The notes: a model not told the origin generated them from the sequence alone. A stretch of 64,000 bases of DNA from Lepus europaeus (GCF_033115175.1 NC_084834.1:91097808-91161807); one strand, 5' to 3'. Shown: positions 1 to 12,880, counted from the stretch's first letter. Translations and numbers: made by a program.

Positions 1-424
1 TCAAGAAATCAACAGAGCTCACAGTTTACAGATTCTTGTAATTCTAAGCAGTATAATCATGTGATATGTTCTGCAATTCCAACTTTTATAATGATGTTCT
101 CACCTCCCTCCATCACCATCAACAGTGTTCAGATCTATTTATTTTGTTCTATTTTTAAATTAATGCTCTAAGTAATAAAATATACATTCCATTTTTCTCC
201 TAGAAGGACTTTTAAAACCTTTGAAATTCTGTAGTGTCAAGTTTTAACATTGATTTTTATCATAGTATATTCCTTGCAGATTTTTATATAAGGGTTCTCT
301 GAGGATTATGAAAGATTAATTTCCTAAGAAGGTTAAAAACTGCATTCACACATTGTAGGTTTATTTTTATTTTGCTTTGTCTAATTCCCATAGTATTTTA
401 AAGTTACTAGGAAAATGTTTAAGG
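1..424. other. unassigned AT-rich sequence
   Basis: I see no gene and no recognisable repeat. The sequence is AT-rich and of ordinary complexity up to the poly-T start of the first L1 tail. Confidence 0.5.
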
Positions 425-994
425 TTTTTTTTAAACTTTTATTTAATGAATACAAATTTCCAAAGTACAGCTTATGGATTACAATGGCTTCCCCCCCATA
501 AATTCCCTCCCACCCGCAACCCTCCCCTTTCCCACTCTCTCTCCCCTTCCATTCACATCAAGATTCATTTTCAATTCTCTTTATATACAGAAGATCAGTT
601 TAGTATATACTAAGTAAAGATTTCAACAGTTTGCCCCCACATAGCAACACAAAGTGAAAAATACTGTTGGAGTACTAGTTATAGCATTAAATCACAATGT
701 ACAGCACATTAAGGACAGATATCCTACATGATATTTTTTAAAAAATTGATTAATTTTCTATGCAGTGTCCAATTCAAAACCAAGTTTTTTTTTTTCATTT
801 TCAATTATCTTTATATACAGAGGATTGATTCAGTATATACTAAGTAAAGATTTCATCAGTGTGCACCCACACAGAACCAAAAAGTGTAAAAATACTGTTT
901 CAGTACTAGTTATAGCATTACTTCACATTGGACAACACATTAAGGACAGATCCCACGTGAGACGTAAGTACACAGTGACTCCTGTTGTTGATTT
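425..994 (-). mobile_element. L1 3'UTR, 5'-truncated, lagomorph type
   Basis: The plus strand opens with a T run at 425-432 followed by the AACTTTTATTTAATGAATA signature, which is the reversed A tail and 3' end of the lagomorph L1. The pyrimidine-rich block at 490-550 is the reversed G-rich tract of the 3'UTR. Two related blocks (about 560-690 and 800-950) both carry CTTTATATACAGA and TATACTAAGTAAAG-like segments; the same two-block arrangement recurs at 44900-45300, so it belongs to this L1 subfamily. Homology stops near 994. Only untranslated sequence is present. I found no convincing target-site duplication. Confidence 0.9.
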
Positions 995-2013
995 ATGTAC
1001 GGCAATATTTTTGTGATAGAGTGTTCTTGGAGTTTTATTGTATTTCTTACTAAATTAAATAGAGTAGATATCATCACTGTCAACACCATAAATATTCAGC
1101 TAGATATTAAACAACATTGGCAAAAAGTTATCTTTACACAGTTTTATACAAACCACAATTTATATATGTTTTATAGTTGTTTCTGAGAATCTTTATAGAA
1201 TTCTATTATTTAAGAGTCACTCTGACATGTGGGCTCCAATATAAAGGCGTTAGTAAGATTTTATCTCATCTGAGCATATGCAGCCATATTTGTGCTGCCA
1301 ATTAACCATTATGCTTCTCTAAGGTAAGTTGTTTTATCATTTCACAAAACACCTGGGCTGTCCTCTGCTTGTTGGAAACACATCATGACTGCTTGAAAGA
1401 GCCTTTTAATGAAATATGCTTCCCTTTCCAATGTCTTTTCTTTAAGAGTTTGGTTTTCAGGTTTTTGAATACTCTGGATCCTTTTCAAGTAAAAAATTGG
1501 TGATATTTTCAATTTCTTTTGTTCCCACTTTTTAGATATATATTATCCTTGCTTAGGGGTCTAAATGTAGGAAAATTTTGCCTAATCTCACTAAGGCAAT
1601 GAAGCAACCGCTGTTCCTGCCTCTCCTTCGTCTAGCTGATGATGTCTAGATCAATGAGAATGACACCGTGTTCTGCTGACATTATAACCAATGTAATACT
1701 GTCCTGATTTCTCTGTGTATGAAAGAGGTTATTAAACATAGAAAGAGAAATGAAGCAAGAGCATCTGAGAAAGAAATAAAAGCAGTGTTTTGTTTATTTA
1801 TTTGATCCAGAATGCCCACGAAAATATGTGATATTCTTGTCAGTTAACATTTGGCACTCTGTGTACTAGAAACTGGAGACTTGGAGGTCAGAGAAATGAG
1901 GGCCCTCTCTTCAAGAACTGAGCCTAATTATGCTCTTTTGACTACTTCTTATTTCCAGATACTAAGGGAGTCCTTATCTCCCGATATTCTTATTTTAAGG
2001 ATGACAGTAGTGA
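995..2013. other. unassigned sequence between two L1 pieces
   Basis: AT-rich sequence without a gene that I can support. The 94-codon frame beginning at 1851 runs into L1-derived sequence and is not a gene. Confidence 0.5.
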
Positions 2014-2900
2014 ATTTCATGTGTCTTTTGGCCATTTGGATTTCCTCTTTCGAAAAATGTCTATTGAGGTCCTTGGCCCATCTCTTAAGTGGGTTGTTTG
2101 TTTTGTTGTTGTGGAGTTTCTTGATTTCTTTGTAGATTCTGGTTATCAACCCTTTATCTGTAGTATAGTTTGCAAATATTTTTTCCCATTCTGTTGGTTG
2201 CCTCTTCACTTTCCTGACTGTTTCTTTTGAAGTACAGAAACTTCTCAATTTGATGCAATCCCAAATGTTAATTTTGGTTTTGACTGCCTGTGCTGCTGGA
2301 GTATTTTCCAAGAAGTCTTTGCCTGTGCCTATATCTTGCAGGGTTTCTCCAATGCTCTCTAATAATTTGATGGTTTCAGGTCATAGATTTAAGTCTTTAA
2401 TCCATGTTGAGTGAATTTTTGTGTAAGGTGAAAGGTATGGGTCTTGCTTCAAGCTTCTGCACGTGGAAATCCAATTTTCCCAGCACCATTTATTGAATAG
2501 ACTGTCCTTATTCCAGGGATTAGATTTGGATCTTTGGTCGAATATAAGTTGGCTGTAGATGTTTGGATTGATTTCTGGTGTTTCTATTCTGTTCCATTGG
2601 TCTATCCATCTGTTTCTGTACCAGTACCATGCTGTTTTGATAACAACTGCCCTGTAGTATGTCCTGAAATCTGGTATTGTGATGCCTCCGGCTTTGTTTT
2701 TGTTGTACAAGGTTGCTTTGGCTATTCGAGGTCTTCTGTGTCTCCATATGAATTTCAGCATCATTTTTTCCAGATCTGAGAAGAAGGTCTTTGGTATCTT
2801 GATTGGTATTGCATTGAATGTATAAATTGCTTTTGGGAGAATAGACATTTTGATGATATTGATTCTTCCAATCCATGAGCATGGAAGATTTCTCCATTTT
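2014..2900 (-). mobile_element. L1 fragment, C-terminal part of ORF2
   Basis: Minus-strand translation gives the L1 ORF2 region downstream of the reverse-transcriptase palm. Recognisable pieces include WIKDLN near 2385, a [25 protein letters not shown] stretch (cut here: [15 protein letters not shown], about 2600-2680) and [20 protein letters not shown] near 2700. The same region occurs in the larger L1 at 41.9-42.5 kb. The frame is broken several times, and both ends are truncated: there is no 3'UTR on the left and no reverse-transcriptase core on the right. Inactive relic. Confidence 0.9.
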
Positions 2901-4559
2901 GAACTAAGCGATTTACTGACTAATTACTAATCACTGATAGGATTGGAAATAATCTATTTGGGAATTATAGACAGTATTTTGTTTAGAGGAGTCTGAACAC
3001 TAGAAATTGCTGTTAGCCTCAGGTATTTTATTTGGCATCCATGGTGGATACTTTGTTTGTGTATTGGTTTCTCTGGAAGTATCTTTGTCTTCATACTTTT
3101 CATCAAATTTGGGACGTCTGAGGACAGTTTTACCCACTTCTTTTTTCTTCTGGGTCTTGAACCCATACATCAGATGTTCCCTACTGGTCCTACCCTCAGC
3201 TTTCTGTGTCTTTAGTAGGTCTCTCAGTCCTTTTTGAACTTACCTCACCTTTGAGACCTGCTTCTCAGTATCAGTGAGGACCTTAAGGTCCCTGTTCTCA
3301 ACACTTCTCCACTGCCCCAGAATTCAGTGGTTTGCCCCATTGTCCTTGGGACATGCCAGCATGCCTCAAGGGGCTTCTTTCTCATCATAAACCCCCAGCC
3401 TTCACTGGGCTCCTTGCGTGTTCTTGGTGAGGACAGTTGGTGAGATGGGAGCAGACTTATTTTGTGGCTGGAGCTCTGAATCCATAATCCCAACCCACAT
3501 GCGGCCATTAAGAGTCCATTAGAAATCTGCCTGGTTTCTCCTTCCTTCCATCTCTTCCTTCTGTGGCTGACTTTTCAGGGATGAGAGTTGCTGTGTATCT
3601 CTGTGTCCTAGGAAGTCATCACCTCACGTAAATTTTGTCTTCTCCTCTCTTCAATAGCTTTTATTTTAAATCTACAATTTTGTAGTCTAGTCAGCTTGTT
3701 TAGGTTATGGGAGTGGAAACAAGAATATCTTATGGATTCCTAATATCCTAACCAAAGCAGAAGTCCTCCACAGTGTATAAAAAATGTAGATGGCTGTCAA
3801 TTCTAAACATGTTAAAAGATTTATATAACCATCTGATTTCTGGCTTCTCTTAGAAAACGAGAAGTTCTGGCAAGAGTGGACCTAAATTTCCTGGCAAGAG
3901 TTACTGCAACTAAGTAATGGCTATGCCATTCATATGAAGGAGATAAGGCATTCATGAGTATCTATTGCTTTATAAGAGAGTTTTTCATAGAATTCTTCGA
4001 TATTTAGGCAGGTAAAAAAGCAGAAACATACACTCTAAATACGCCTTTGTTTGGGTTCATTTTGCATTTTAAGTCAGGCAATTTGCCAAGCTCTTAGTGT
4101 GCTTCCTCAATGTGACGATGTTCGTCTTGATCTTGTTCAAATACAATGATGCATGAGTCCTTGAAGAGTCATTAGTGCTAAGATCTATTGATGAAGGCAA
4201 ATAACCCCTTTCAAATCATTGTTTATTAAGGGGAAAGATTTGTTGGATATATTATTCCCTACAGCTTATGAGATCTTCTGATAGACTTTTTAGAAAGACT
4301 TTTTTTTTAAATAGGACGTATGTATGTGTATATTTCTCATTAACAAAAGTGACCATTGTTGAGGTATTTTTATTATTTGAAAGGGATAATATGATAAGAT
4401 AGTGTTTAAGAGAAAGGAAAATAATGAAATTCATATTTAATTTCATTAGTGAAGTACATTTTACAGAGATATTGATAAAGAAATTACACTGCAAATTTCA
4501 TATTCACTTGCACTATGTGTCAAGGTCTACTCTACATACAATCAAAATCACTAACTCCT
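2901..4559. other. unassigned sequence, no gene seen
   Basis: No repeat family recognised and no coding signal. The 3000-3520 part is somewhat richer in GC, and the short opposing frames there (70-87 codons) have no similarity I recognise. It could be an old LTR or unique sequence. Confidence 0.4.
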
Positions 4560-4720
4560 TTCACTTTCTTCTTCATTCCTTTATTCCTTCCAGCATTCTT
4601 CTGCTATTTACCAGGTACCTTGCTAGATACTGGGGATTTAATAGAAAGCTAGATAAATTTTGTTTTTATACTTATGGAAATTGGGGAAGTTAAGTACATA
4701 ATTACAAAAAGTATATGAGG
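4560..4720 (-). mobile_element. ancient L2 3'-end fragment
   Basis: The plus strand reads as the reverse of the L2 3' end: a run of TTCATTCCTTTATTCCTTCC-like sequence, then ACCAGGTACCTTGCTAGATACTGGGGAT-like sequence (about 4608-4640), matching the classic 'gcctggcacagtgc' L2 region reversed. It is highly diverged, as expected for an L2 relic older than the eutherian radiation. Confidence 0.55.
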
Positions 4721-5195
4721 GCAAAATATAGTTGCTTTTGGTTTACTTAAACTATAAGTTTGATGGAAAAACATGTGGGAATTAATAATTCCTTTCATAT
4801 CAAATTTAAAAGTAATTTGGATTTTTTTCTTTTTTACATGTTTCTTTAGAAAGATATATTTGAACTTCATAAATTTAATTATCCAAAATCTTTTGCAGTA
4901 TTATGAGATGTGACAAGTGAATTGATATGAATTATTTTTTTTACAGAAGTCCTACATGCGCCTAAGTGTTGTTCATTTGCAAGTAGTCATTTTTATGAGG
5001 ATCTGTTATTCCAATGAATACAAACCTCACATTTCCTTTCCAAGGAAATTCTCTGGATTATTTTGAATGGTGGAGCATTTTCACTTCTTTCACAATAAGT
5101 TAGTTTTAAAAAATGAGCCAAAAATATGTTGACTATCACATGTCCTATCAAATATCCTGTCATTTACAGGAGATATATTTATTATTAAAATAAAT
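4721..5195. other. unassigned AT-rich sequence
   Basis: No gene or recognised repeat. It ends at the left target-site duplication of the FAU retrocopy. Confidence 0.5.
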
Positions 5196-5209
5196 AAAAA
5201 AGTGTTTTT
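5196..5209. repeat. left target-site duplication of FAU retrocopy
   Basis: AAAAAAGTGTTTTT here pairs with AAAAAAGTATTTTT at 5730-5743, one mismatch in 14. The A-rich/T-rich composition fits an L1 endonuclease site, but the T end merges into the poly-T tract, so the exact edge is uncertain. Confidence 0.65.
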
Positions 5210-6158
<949 letters not shown>

Positions 6159-6171
6159 AGATATGACTATG

Positions 6172-6446
6172 AAGTCAGGAGGATGGATCTGGGGTTAACT
6201 ACTACTGAAGATAGTTCATCAAGGGGAGTTCTAAAGTCATTTGGTAAAAAAGTGTGCACAAATAATCCTCTAAGAGTCTGATGAGGGAGAACAATAATTA
6301 TTTGAATATATATGTTTTTATATATTATTATGATGACAAAAATAGCTAAAGCAAAGTGTTTTATTTAATAGTTTCTTTGGGAGCATTATGGATGATACAT
6401 ATGGAATAGCTTATAAAATGGACAAACTGTATTTCTTTGTACATTT
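6172..6446. other. unassigned sequence between two CSINEs
   Basis: AT-rich, with no gene or repeat recognised. Confidence 0.5.
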
Positions 6447-6461
6447 AAAAAATTATTTTAT

Positions 6462-6717
6462 GGGGCTAGCACTGTGGTATAAGGGTAAAGCTGCCGCCTA
6501 CAGTGCCAGCATCCCATATGGGTGCCTGTCAGAGACCCGGCTGCTCCACTTCCCATCCAGCTCTCTCTATGGCCTGGGAAAGCAGTAGAGGATGGCCCAA
6601 GTCCTTGAGCCCCTGCACCCATGTGGGAGACCTTGAAGAAGCTCCTGGCTCCTGGCTTCTGATTGGCTCAGCTCTGGCTGTTGCAGCCATTTGGGGATTG
6701 AATCAGAGGATGGAAGA

Positions 6718-6758
<41 letters not shown>

Positions 6759-6806
6759 CTCCTTCTCTCTGTGTGTAACTCTTTCAAATAAATAAATAAA
6801 TCTTTA
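6462..6806 (+). mobile_element. CSINE with 15-bp target-site duplication
   Basis: Complete C repeat from GGGGCTAGCACTGTGG through a CT dinucleotide tract (6720-6753) to AATAAATAAATAAATC. It is flanked by AAAAAATTATTTTAT at 6447-6461 and 6807-6821, identical over 15 bp, so it is an undisturbed single insertion. Confidence 0.96.
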
Positions 6807-6852
6807 AAAAAATTATTTTATTAGAAAAGTTTTTTTTGGCAGACATATTTCT

Positions 6853-6872
6853 ACACACACACACACACACAG
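6853..6872. repeat. (CA)n microsatellite
   Basis: About ten CA units following TTTCTA. Confidence 0.9.
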
Positions 6873-7039
6873 CATAAACCAATCAAACCGGTGACTAGGC
6901 TTTCTGTTTCCTTGTCTTGTCATGTATTTGCATTTGGAGCCTATCGGCCCTTCTCTTCCAGTACTTTATATAGCACTAATATATTATTGTGAAGTATTAA
7001 TCACCCCCACTATGCCATACCCTAGAACTTGTTTCTTCT

Positions 7040-7433
7040 TTATATTTTTAATGCTTATTTAATTTTCATCTACTTGAAAGGCAGAGTGACACACAGAGAG
7101 AGGTAGAAATGGAGAGGGGGATAAAAAAAGAGAGAGAAAGAGAAAAGATGAGAGAGAGAGAAAGAGAGAGAAAATTCCATCCATTGATTCATTCCCCAAA
7201 TGCATGCAAAAGTCATGGATTGGCTAAGCTGAACCCAGGAGCCAGTAGCTTCATCCTGGTCTCCTACATGGGCAGCAGGATTCAAGCACTTGAGCCATAA
7301 TTTGTTGCTTCTCAGGGTGTGTATTAACAGGAAGCTGAATCAGAAGCAGAGTGGCTTGGCAAACTGGCATTCTAGTTTGGAATGTGAGCATCCCAAGTGG
7401 CAGCTTAACCCACTGTGCTGTAATGCCCATCCC
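7040..7433 (-). mobile_element. older CSINE, minus strand
   Basis: Reading the minus strand, the copy begins at 7433 with GGGCATTACAGCACAGTGGG and ends at its A-rich tail near 7050, with a purine tract (GA-rich on the plus strand, 7118-7170) in the tail region. Imperfect duplications AGAACTTGTTTCTTCT (7024-7039) and AGAACTTAATTCTTCT (7434-7449) match at 14 of 16 positions, so the copy is clearly older than its neighbours at 6462 and 8404. Confidence 0.9.
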
Positions 7434-7449
7434 AGAACTTAATTCTTCT

Positions 7450-7754
7450 AATGTGGTGACAATGTTTTGGTACTTATTGTATTAAAATAGATTACCTTTG
7501 TATGTTATTTTCAGATTAAGAATGTGTTATGATTCAATTCCAACATTTCTGATATTTTCTTGAGGTAATTATGGCTAACTTTTTTGATACTTTAGAGAAT
7601 GTCTTATTAAAAAAATCAAGATTTTATACAGAATTTTGGAAGTAAAGCTGGGTGCTAGAGAATTGCACATCATGTTATTCAACTGGCTTTGAAGCACTTT
7701 CTTGGGCTAACCTGATATTTGATTCATCAGGAGAAAATGAGAAAACAAAATGGC
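7450..7754. other. unassigned AT-rich sequence
   Basis: No gene or repeat recognised. Confidence 0.5.
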
Positions 7755-7915
7755 ATGGGCATGGGAGCTAGAAACCTAGGATTGACTCTTACTTTATATA
7801 AACTAATGGCCTGTTGCCTCAGGCAATTTTTGTTCTTGTTTCTCCTATACTTATATAATAATACCTATCTTATTGGGCAAATGTATGCAGTGTGTGTGGT
7901 GTAAAATGAGCTCAG
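7755..7915 (+). mobile_element. ancient MIR SINE
   Basis: Diverged MIR: a GGGAGCTAGAAACCTAGGATTG-like core followed by ATAATAATACCTATCTTATTGG (about 7856-7877), which corresponds to the 'taataatacctacctcatagg' part of MIR. Confidence 0.65.
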
Positions 7916-7958
7916 CAAACTGATTATTTTTAAGACATGATATGGAAAAGTACCTTTT

Positions 7959-8165
7959 TTTAAACTTTTATCTAATACATATAAATTTCGAAAGTATAAC
8001 TTTTGGATTATAGCGGTTTTTCCCCCATAACCACCCTCCTACCTGCAAACCATCCCATCTCCTACTCCCTCTCCCATCCCATTCTTCATTAAGATTCATT
8101 TTTAATTATCTTTATATACAGTTGAAATCTTTACTTAGTATATACTAAGTTAATCTTTTGTATAT
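7959..8165 (-). mobile_element. short L1 insertion with inverted 5' part (twin-primed)
   Basis: 7959-8121 is L1 3'UTR in minus orientation (T run, TAAACTTTTATCTAATACAT, then the reversed G-rich tract). At about 8121/8122 the orientation switches: 8122-8165 reads as L1 3'UTR in plus orientation (TGAAATCTTTACTTAGTATA, GTATATAAAG). The unit is bounded by AAAGTACCTTTT at 7947-7958 and 8166-8177, an exact 12-bp duplication. A 5' inversion inside one duplication pair is the signature of twin priming during L1 reverse transcription. Confidence 0.93.
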
Positions 8166-8177
8166 AAAGTACCTTTT

Positions 8178-8388
8178 CAAAACATGTAGTTTTCTTGTAA
8201 TGAAGACAAAATTTGTTAGTACTACTAACAATTTTAAATGACATCAAGATTTTTCTTTTCCTCATTTCCTACTATGGTCCTCGTAGAGAGTCAATGGATA
8301 CTCCCAGTAGTTTTGGAGTCCGTGAGTTTCCAAATGATCACATTTGGCTATCTGATTTCAAAAGGGGCAGTTGACAGACTTTATCAAG
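8178..8388. other. unassigned sequence
   Basis: No gene or repeat recognised. Confidence 0.5.
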
Positions 8389-8403
8389 GAAAAATAATTT
8401 TCT

Positions 8404-8742
8404 AGGCTGGCGCCATAGCTCAGTAGGCTAATCCTCTATCTGTGGCACCGGCACCCCGGGTTCTAGTCCTGGTTGGGGTGCTGGTTCTGTCCCGGTTGCT
8501 CCTCTTCCAGGCCAGCTCTCTGCTGTGGCCCAGGAGTGCTTTGGAGGATGGCCCAAGTGCTGGGCCCTGCACCTGCATAGGAGACCAGGAGGAAGCACCT
8601 GGCTCCTGGCCTTGGATCTGCGCGGTGCAAGCACACCAGCAGTAGCGGCCATTGGAGGGTGAACCAACGGAAGGAAGCCTTTTGTCTCTGTCTCTGTCTC
8701 TCTCACTGTCCACTCTGCCTGTCAAAAAAAAAAAAAAAAAAA
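8404..8742 (+). mobile_element. CSINE, young subfamily, with target-site duplication
   Basis: Starts GGCTGGCGCCATAGCTCAGT, has the RNA polymerase III box-B-like GGTTCTAGTCC at 8460-8470, a body containing GGAGGATGGCCCAAGTGCT, a GTCTCTGTCTCTCTCACTGTCC block and an A tail. GAAAAATAATTTTCT (8389-8403) and GAAAAATAACTTTCT (8743-8757) flank it with one mismatch in 15. The 92-101 codon frames on its minus strand are an accident of its low stop density, not genes. Confidence 0.96.
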
Positions 8743-8757
8743 GAAAAATAACTTTCT

Positions 8758-10109
8758 GGTAGAGGTTTATCTTGTAGTTTTCTTTGCTATCTAAAATAGG
8801 GCTATATTGAAGCCTTGTTGAGGAAGGTTCTAACTTTTATTATATATGTGTATATAAATATATAAACTTATATACAGGGACTAAGATTTTCTTTTTAATG
8901 TATGACATTTCTTGGTATGTGAACATATTTATTACTAAAATATACTACACCCTCTATAAGAATACTTTTGATCCCAATAGTCTTTGACAAGAAGGCATTC
9001 ACAATAACATTAATTAACTTTTCATATAATGAGTGAATGAGAAATTAATGTCAAGATAAAACCTATAAGCAAGAAACCATATTACATGAGGAAAATAACC
9101 ATGTGTGGTTATTTGCATATAGTAATGTTGGCTCAATATGTTTGAATGAATAACCTGGGAAAATTCTAAATTTAAACTGACCAATTATTCTAATGGGGTA
9201 TTTTTACATTTCTTCTCAAAAATGATAAAGAGGGTAGCATTTGTTCATATACAAATTGAACAAATTCGAAAGCAATTGAAAAGCCATTCTGAGAAACACG
9301 TACAAAAATCCTGTTTGTTGAAAAAAATACTGTTTTTAAACACACACTCATATGATTTGAAGTAAATGGAGGTATTCCATTTAACTCTCAGTAAAGGAAA
9401 TACTAAAGTCTTCCTGATAACAGGAAGGTGCTTGTTCTCATATCAAAGTCCTGGTGAGACCACTCACTGTACAATGCTGAAAAGGAACAAGCTCCCATAT
9501 TGGTTTTGATGGTGCAATTGTAGCTGTCATACTGAATCAGGAACACAGTCACCTCCAGTATAAACAAAGTCTTTATTATATAAGTTAGAACTCACACCAA
9601 CTCAGTGGATAGGAGATAATTAGGATAGATAGTTAGGGCACCAGATAATATTTCCAACCACGACAGTGTGAACTGGTTGCTTAGTGTACGCATTAGGGCT
9701 GGTAGGAGAATCCAAACTGTGGATGGATCTTTGATGTGGAACTTCTAGATACACCTGTGTGCTAGCACAACTCCAAGGAAAAGGAAGTCAAGTAGCTGTT
9801 GGTGGTTTTGAAGATGCTCTTGATTGACGGACAATCCATGGAATTAGGAAAACGCACAGGAAACACACATCCATACACAGCAGGTGTTCATATGGCTATC
9901 TCCACACATGCACAAGCTACCTACAAAATTTGACTAATGCCTTCTTCATTAATTCCTTCCAAATCTCACACATGTTAGGTTAATGTTGAATTCTAACATG
10001 AAATGATAAAGGGAAAAGATTCTGGGAAATCAAGTTCCCATGATTTCCATATCACAATCATACCCAACTCAAACTGTAGACTTAATATTTCATCATAGGT
10101 CTGTCTTCT
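8758..10109. other. unassigned sequence, 1.35 kb
   Basis: No coding frame, young repeat or RNA gene recognised. Very old repeats could be hidden here. Confidence 0.5.
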
Positions 10110-10370
10110 TTTAATATTTAAAAATTTATTTAAAACTTAAAAATTTATTTATGAGAGGGAGATATGCATGAGAGAGAGAGAGAGAGAGAGCACAAAAAAA
10201 AAAAAGAGAGAGAGAGAGAGGAGGAGGGAGATCAATTGTTGAGCCATCATTGTTGCCTCTCACGGTCTGCATTAGCAGGAATCTGGAATCACGCACCAGA
10301 ACTGGGACCCATACTCAATTACTTCCATATGGGAGGCAGTGTCCAATTGCAAGGCTAAATGCCAATCCAG
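10110..10370 (-). mobile_element. old, 5'-truncated CSINE with GA-rich tract
   Basis: The minus strand begins near 10370 with TGGATTGGCATTTAGCC, continues through CCTGCTAATGCAGACC and a CT-rich tract (plus-strand GA repeats at 10169-10190 and 10206-10220), and ends in an AT-rich tail. Diverged old member of the family. Confidence 0.8.
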
Positions 10371-10702
10371 GTCTGTCTTATTATTCAAATAATAGAAGTA
10401 ATGACAAACAGTTAAGGACAAAAATGGAAATAATAATTCATGAGACTACATTCTGTGTTAAACCTTTTATACTTACACATTGATGCCAACTATTTATTTG
10501 CAAGGAAGATAGAAACTTCTTTATGCTAAAAAGGAGTTTTTTCCCCATAAGAAAGAAAGGTGGACTCTATCTGTATCTGTAACTATACTTGTATCTATAT
10601 CTATAGGATAAGAGATATCCAGAACTTGCCACATGAGGCCAGTGGGAAAATCCCAACTACTAGCAAAAATTTATTTTTAATGGCTCACTAATCACACAAT
10701 TC
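10371..10702. other. unassigned sequence with short TATCTGTATC-like repeat
   Basis: Apart from a short imperfect hexanucleotide-like run at 10569-10605, nothing recognised. Confidence 0.5.
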
Positions 10703-10797
10703 TTTTTTTTTAGGTATTTATTAAACTTTTATTTAATGAATATAAATTTCCAAAGTACGGCTTATGGGTTACAATGGCTTCCCCCCTCCCATAACTT
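10703..10797 (-). mobile_element. very short L1 3' tail
   Basis: T run, then AAACTTTTATTTAATGAATA, CCAAAGTACGGCTTATGGGT and ACAATGGCTTCCCCCCTCCC. Homology ends around 10797, so this is an L1 copy of less than 100 bp, an extreme 5' truncation. Confidence 0.88.
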
Positions 10798-12784
10798 AAA
10801 TTACATAAAAGTAAAGCCTACCTCAATCCAAAAAAACCATTTCAATTCACCCGTGGAATCAAGATGCTTCAAAATGGAGAGAAAAGTTATATGTCCTACC
10901 TTGGGAGTAAAGCAGTATTTATTAAACTCATACACTATGGTTTGAGAATTATCTACAGAATTGTATCAGTTTTCCAGAGTGAGAATTAGAGATCCATAGT
11001 CCAATGTATGACTTCTGAATCATCAGTTCTATTGCTGCACTCAAGGACCATGGGGCAATGACTTTGCTTTTGTAATAAATCCATGAGCAGGAGCCAGAGG
11101 CTCAAATTTACCATTTTTGTGTTTTTAAAGAGATTATCACCCTGAATATAATTGGAGGGAAAGTTCCTGGGCCCAGCTCCAATCAGAAAAAGTCTTGTTT
11201 CTCTTTACCAAATCAAAGGAAAGAGCTTTTTGTGATATGAGAAATACAGCCCCACATTCCAGTAGAGAAACTGGGCAGTCACCTTTTGATCCTTTATGTG
11301 GATGCTGAAGTTTGTAAATTTAATAAAAAGATAAAAATTGTGGCAATGTTTTTATCTGAAGCAATAAACTCTGATTAAATCCTGCCAGTCTGATGCTAAC
11401 AGTCTTCCTGGGTAGCCTGAAGGTGAGTGAGAGCTCTGGACAAGATAATAGCAATAGACAAATGTGAAAGAATATGAAGCTTTAAAGGGCCTCTCATAAC
11501 ACTGAAGAGTTTAGGAAATTAAAATAATCAGAATGGCTTTTCATGCTCCCTAGGAGTCTTAACTACCTCAGTTCATTCACTCCTCTGTCATTTAGTAAAT
11601 CTATCTCCTTCATTGTAATGACTGTTTCTTCATCTGTAATGACTATCTTTCATGTTCCTTTTTAATAACATTTAAAAATAAAGATGGGCCAGAAAGTAAT
11701 ATACTTATTATCTGTAGAGTCTAACAGGATGACAGTTAGCTAAGCCCCATTGCTCTTTTAACTAAGAGATAAGTTTGGGAAAAGAAGGATGTAGAATGGA
11801 ATTTATAGTAACATATAAAAAATTGTTTTTGTCATTAAGTTGAGAAGAAGCTATAATATGTAGCAAAAACTAGTTACTGTAAGGCATCTTACAGTGCTTA
11901 ACTACACAGACAAATCTTTCAAATGTTAATGTATAGCATAGGGCCTTTAGTTAGAATAAATTGTAATTAATGTTGAGATTAACTTTATTCTTTATTTCTT
12001 ATTTCAGATCTATCACATATTTATGAGCATGATATTTTGGTAGGAAAAGTGAGTATTTGGGTTAGGGTAGTGGATAAGAAGCTGTGTTTATGATATTGGT
12101 CTTCCCTTAAGCATTTATTCTGGTTAATATTAATAGGAATCAAAGAATTATAACACTATCTAATTTAGGTATGGTTTATATTATTGTTACTTAGATAACA
12201 AAAATAAATTGAACTGGTTTCTTCTGATATTTCATAGTTGTATTTATACTAAAACACATTAGTTTGGCACAGCTTTCAAAAGTGCACCCTCTGTTAGATA
12301 AGGGGTGCCATAATGGCTTCTGGAATGATCTATTATTTTTGGCATATAAAAAGAAGTTATAATGCTGTTCTTTAAAATTTATGTTTCATAATAAAATGAA
12401 TAATTCATTCACTCATCCACTGACAAGCAGAATACTTAAATTAATGTCTCAAAGTAAAAAATCACCACCAAACCAAAAAGCTAGTGTTGGAGGTAGGGAA
12501 AGCAGCCTGGCTATTAGGATATAATACATTTTCAGAAGATAACCATAATATAAAATGAGTCTGAAAGTCATTTATAAAGAACAGGATATTAAAAGCTATA
12601 AGGAAAAAAAGAGACCATTTATCTATTTGTGTACTATTTTGAAGACTTGAGCCAAATGTTTCATCAGTGATTTGGATGCCTTCCAATAAATTGGGCATAG
12701 TTGTGTGTGTGTGGCGGGGGGGAGTGCCTAGTGTCGGGGGAAGGTGGGCAGCAGTCTCTTTTCCTTTGGGCTTCGTTTATTTAA
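10798..12784. other. unassigned sequence, 2 kb
   Basis: No coding frame, RNA gene or confidently named repeat. A G-rich spot lies at 12709-12750, next to a short TG run. Probably unique DNA plus very old repeats. Confidence 0.45.
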
Positions 12785-12880
12785 ACCTTTATTCATTAAT
12801 TGAACAAATGCTGATTGTGCAGCTGATATGCACAAGGCAATCTGCTAGGCCTTGCTATGTGTACTCAAATTATCTAAACT
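12785..12880 (-). mobile_element. ancient L2 3'-end fragment
   Basis: TTCATTAATTGAACAAATGC followed by AGCTGATATGCACAAGGCAA and CTGCTAGGCCTTG is a diverged reverse of the L2 3' end. Confidence 0.5.

Noticed and set aside
2381..2848. 155-codon minus-strand open frame
   Set aside because: It translates to the C-terminal part of L1 ORF2 in a truncated copy.
3000..3520. GC-richer block with opposing short frames, considered as an exon or LTR
   Set aside because: No recognisable protein similarity, no clear splice-bounded frame, and no LTR landmarks; left unassigned.
8404..8480. tRNA gene-like head of CSINE copies
   Set aside because: Box-B-like GGTTCTAGTCC and a tRNA-like start are present, but these are the SINE promoter; no cloverleaf with a proper anticodon arm can be supported.
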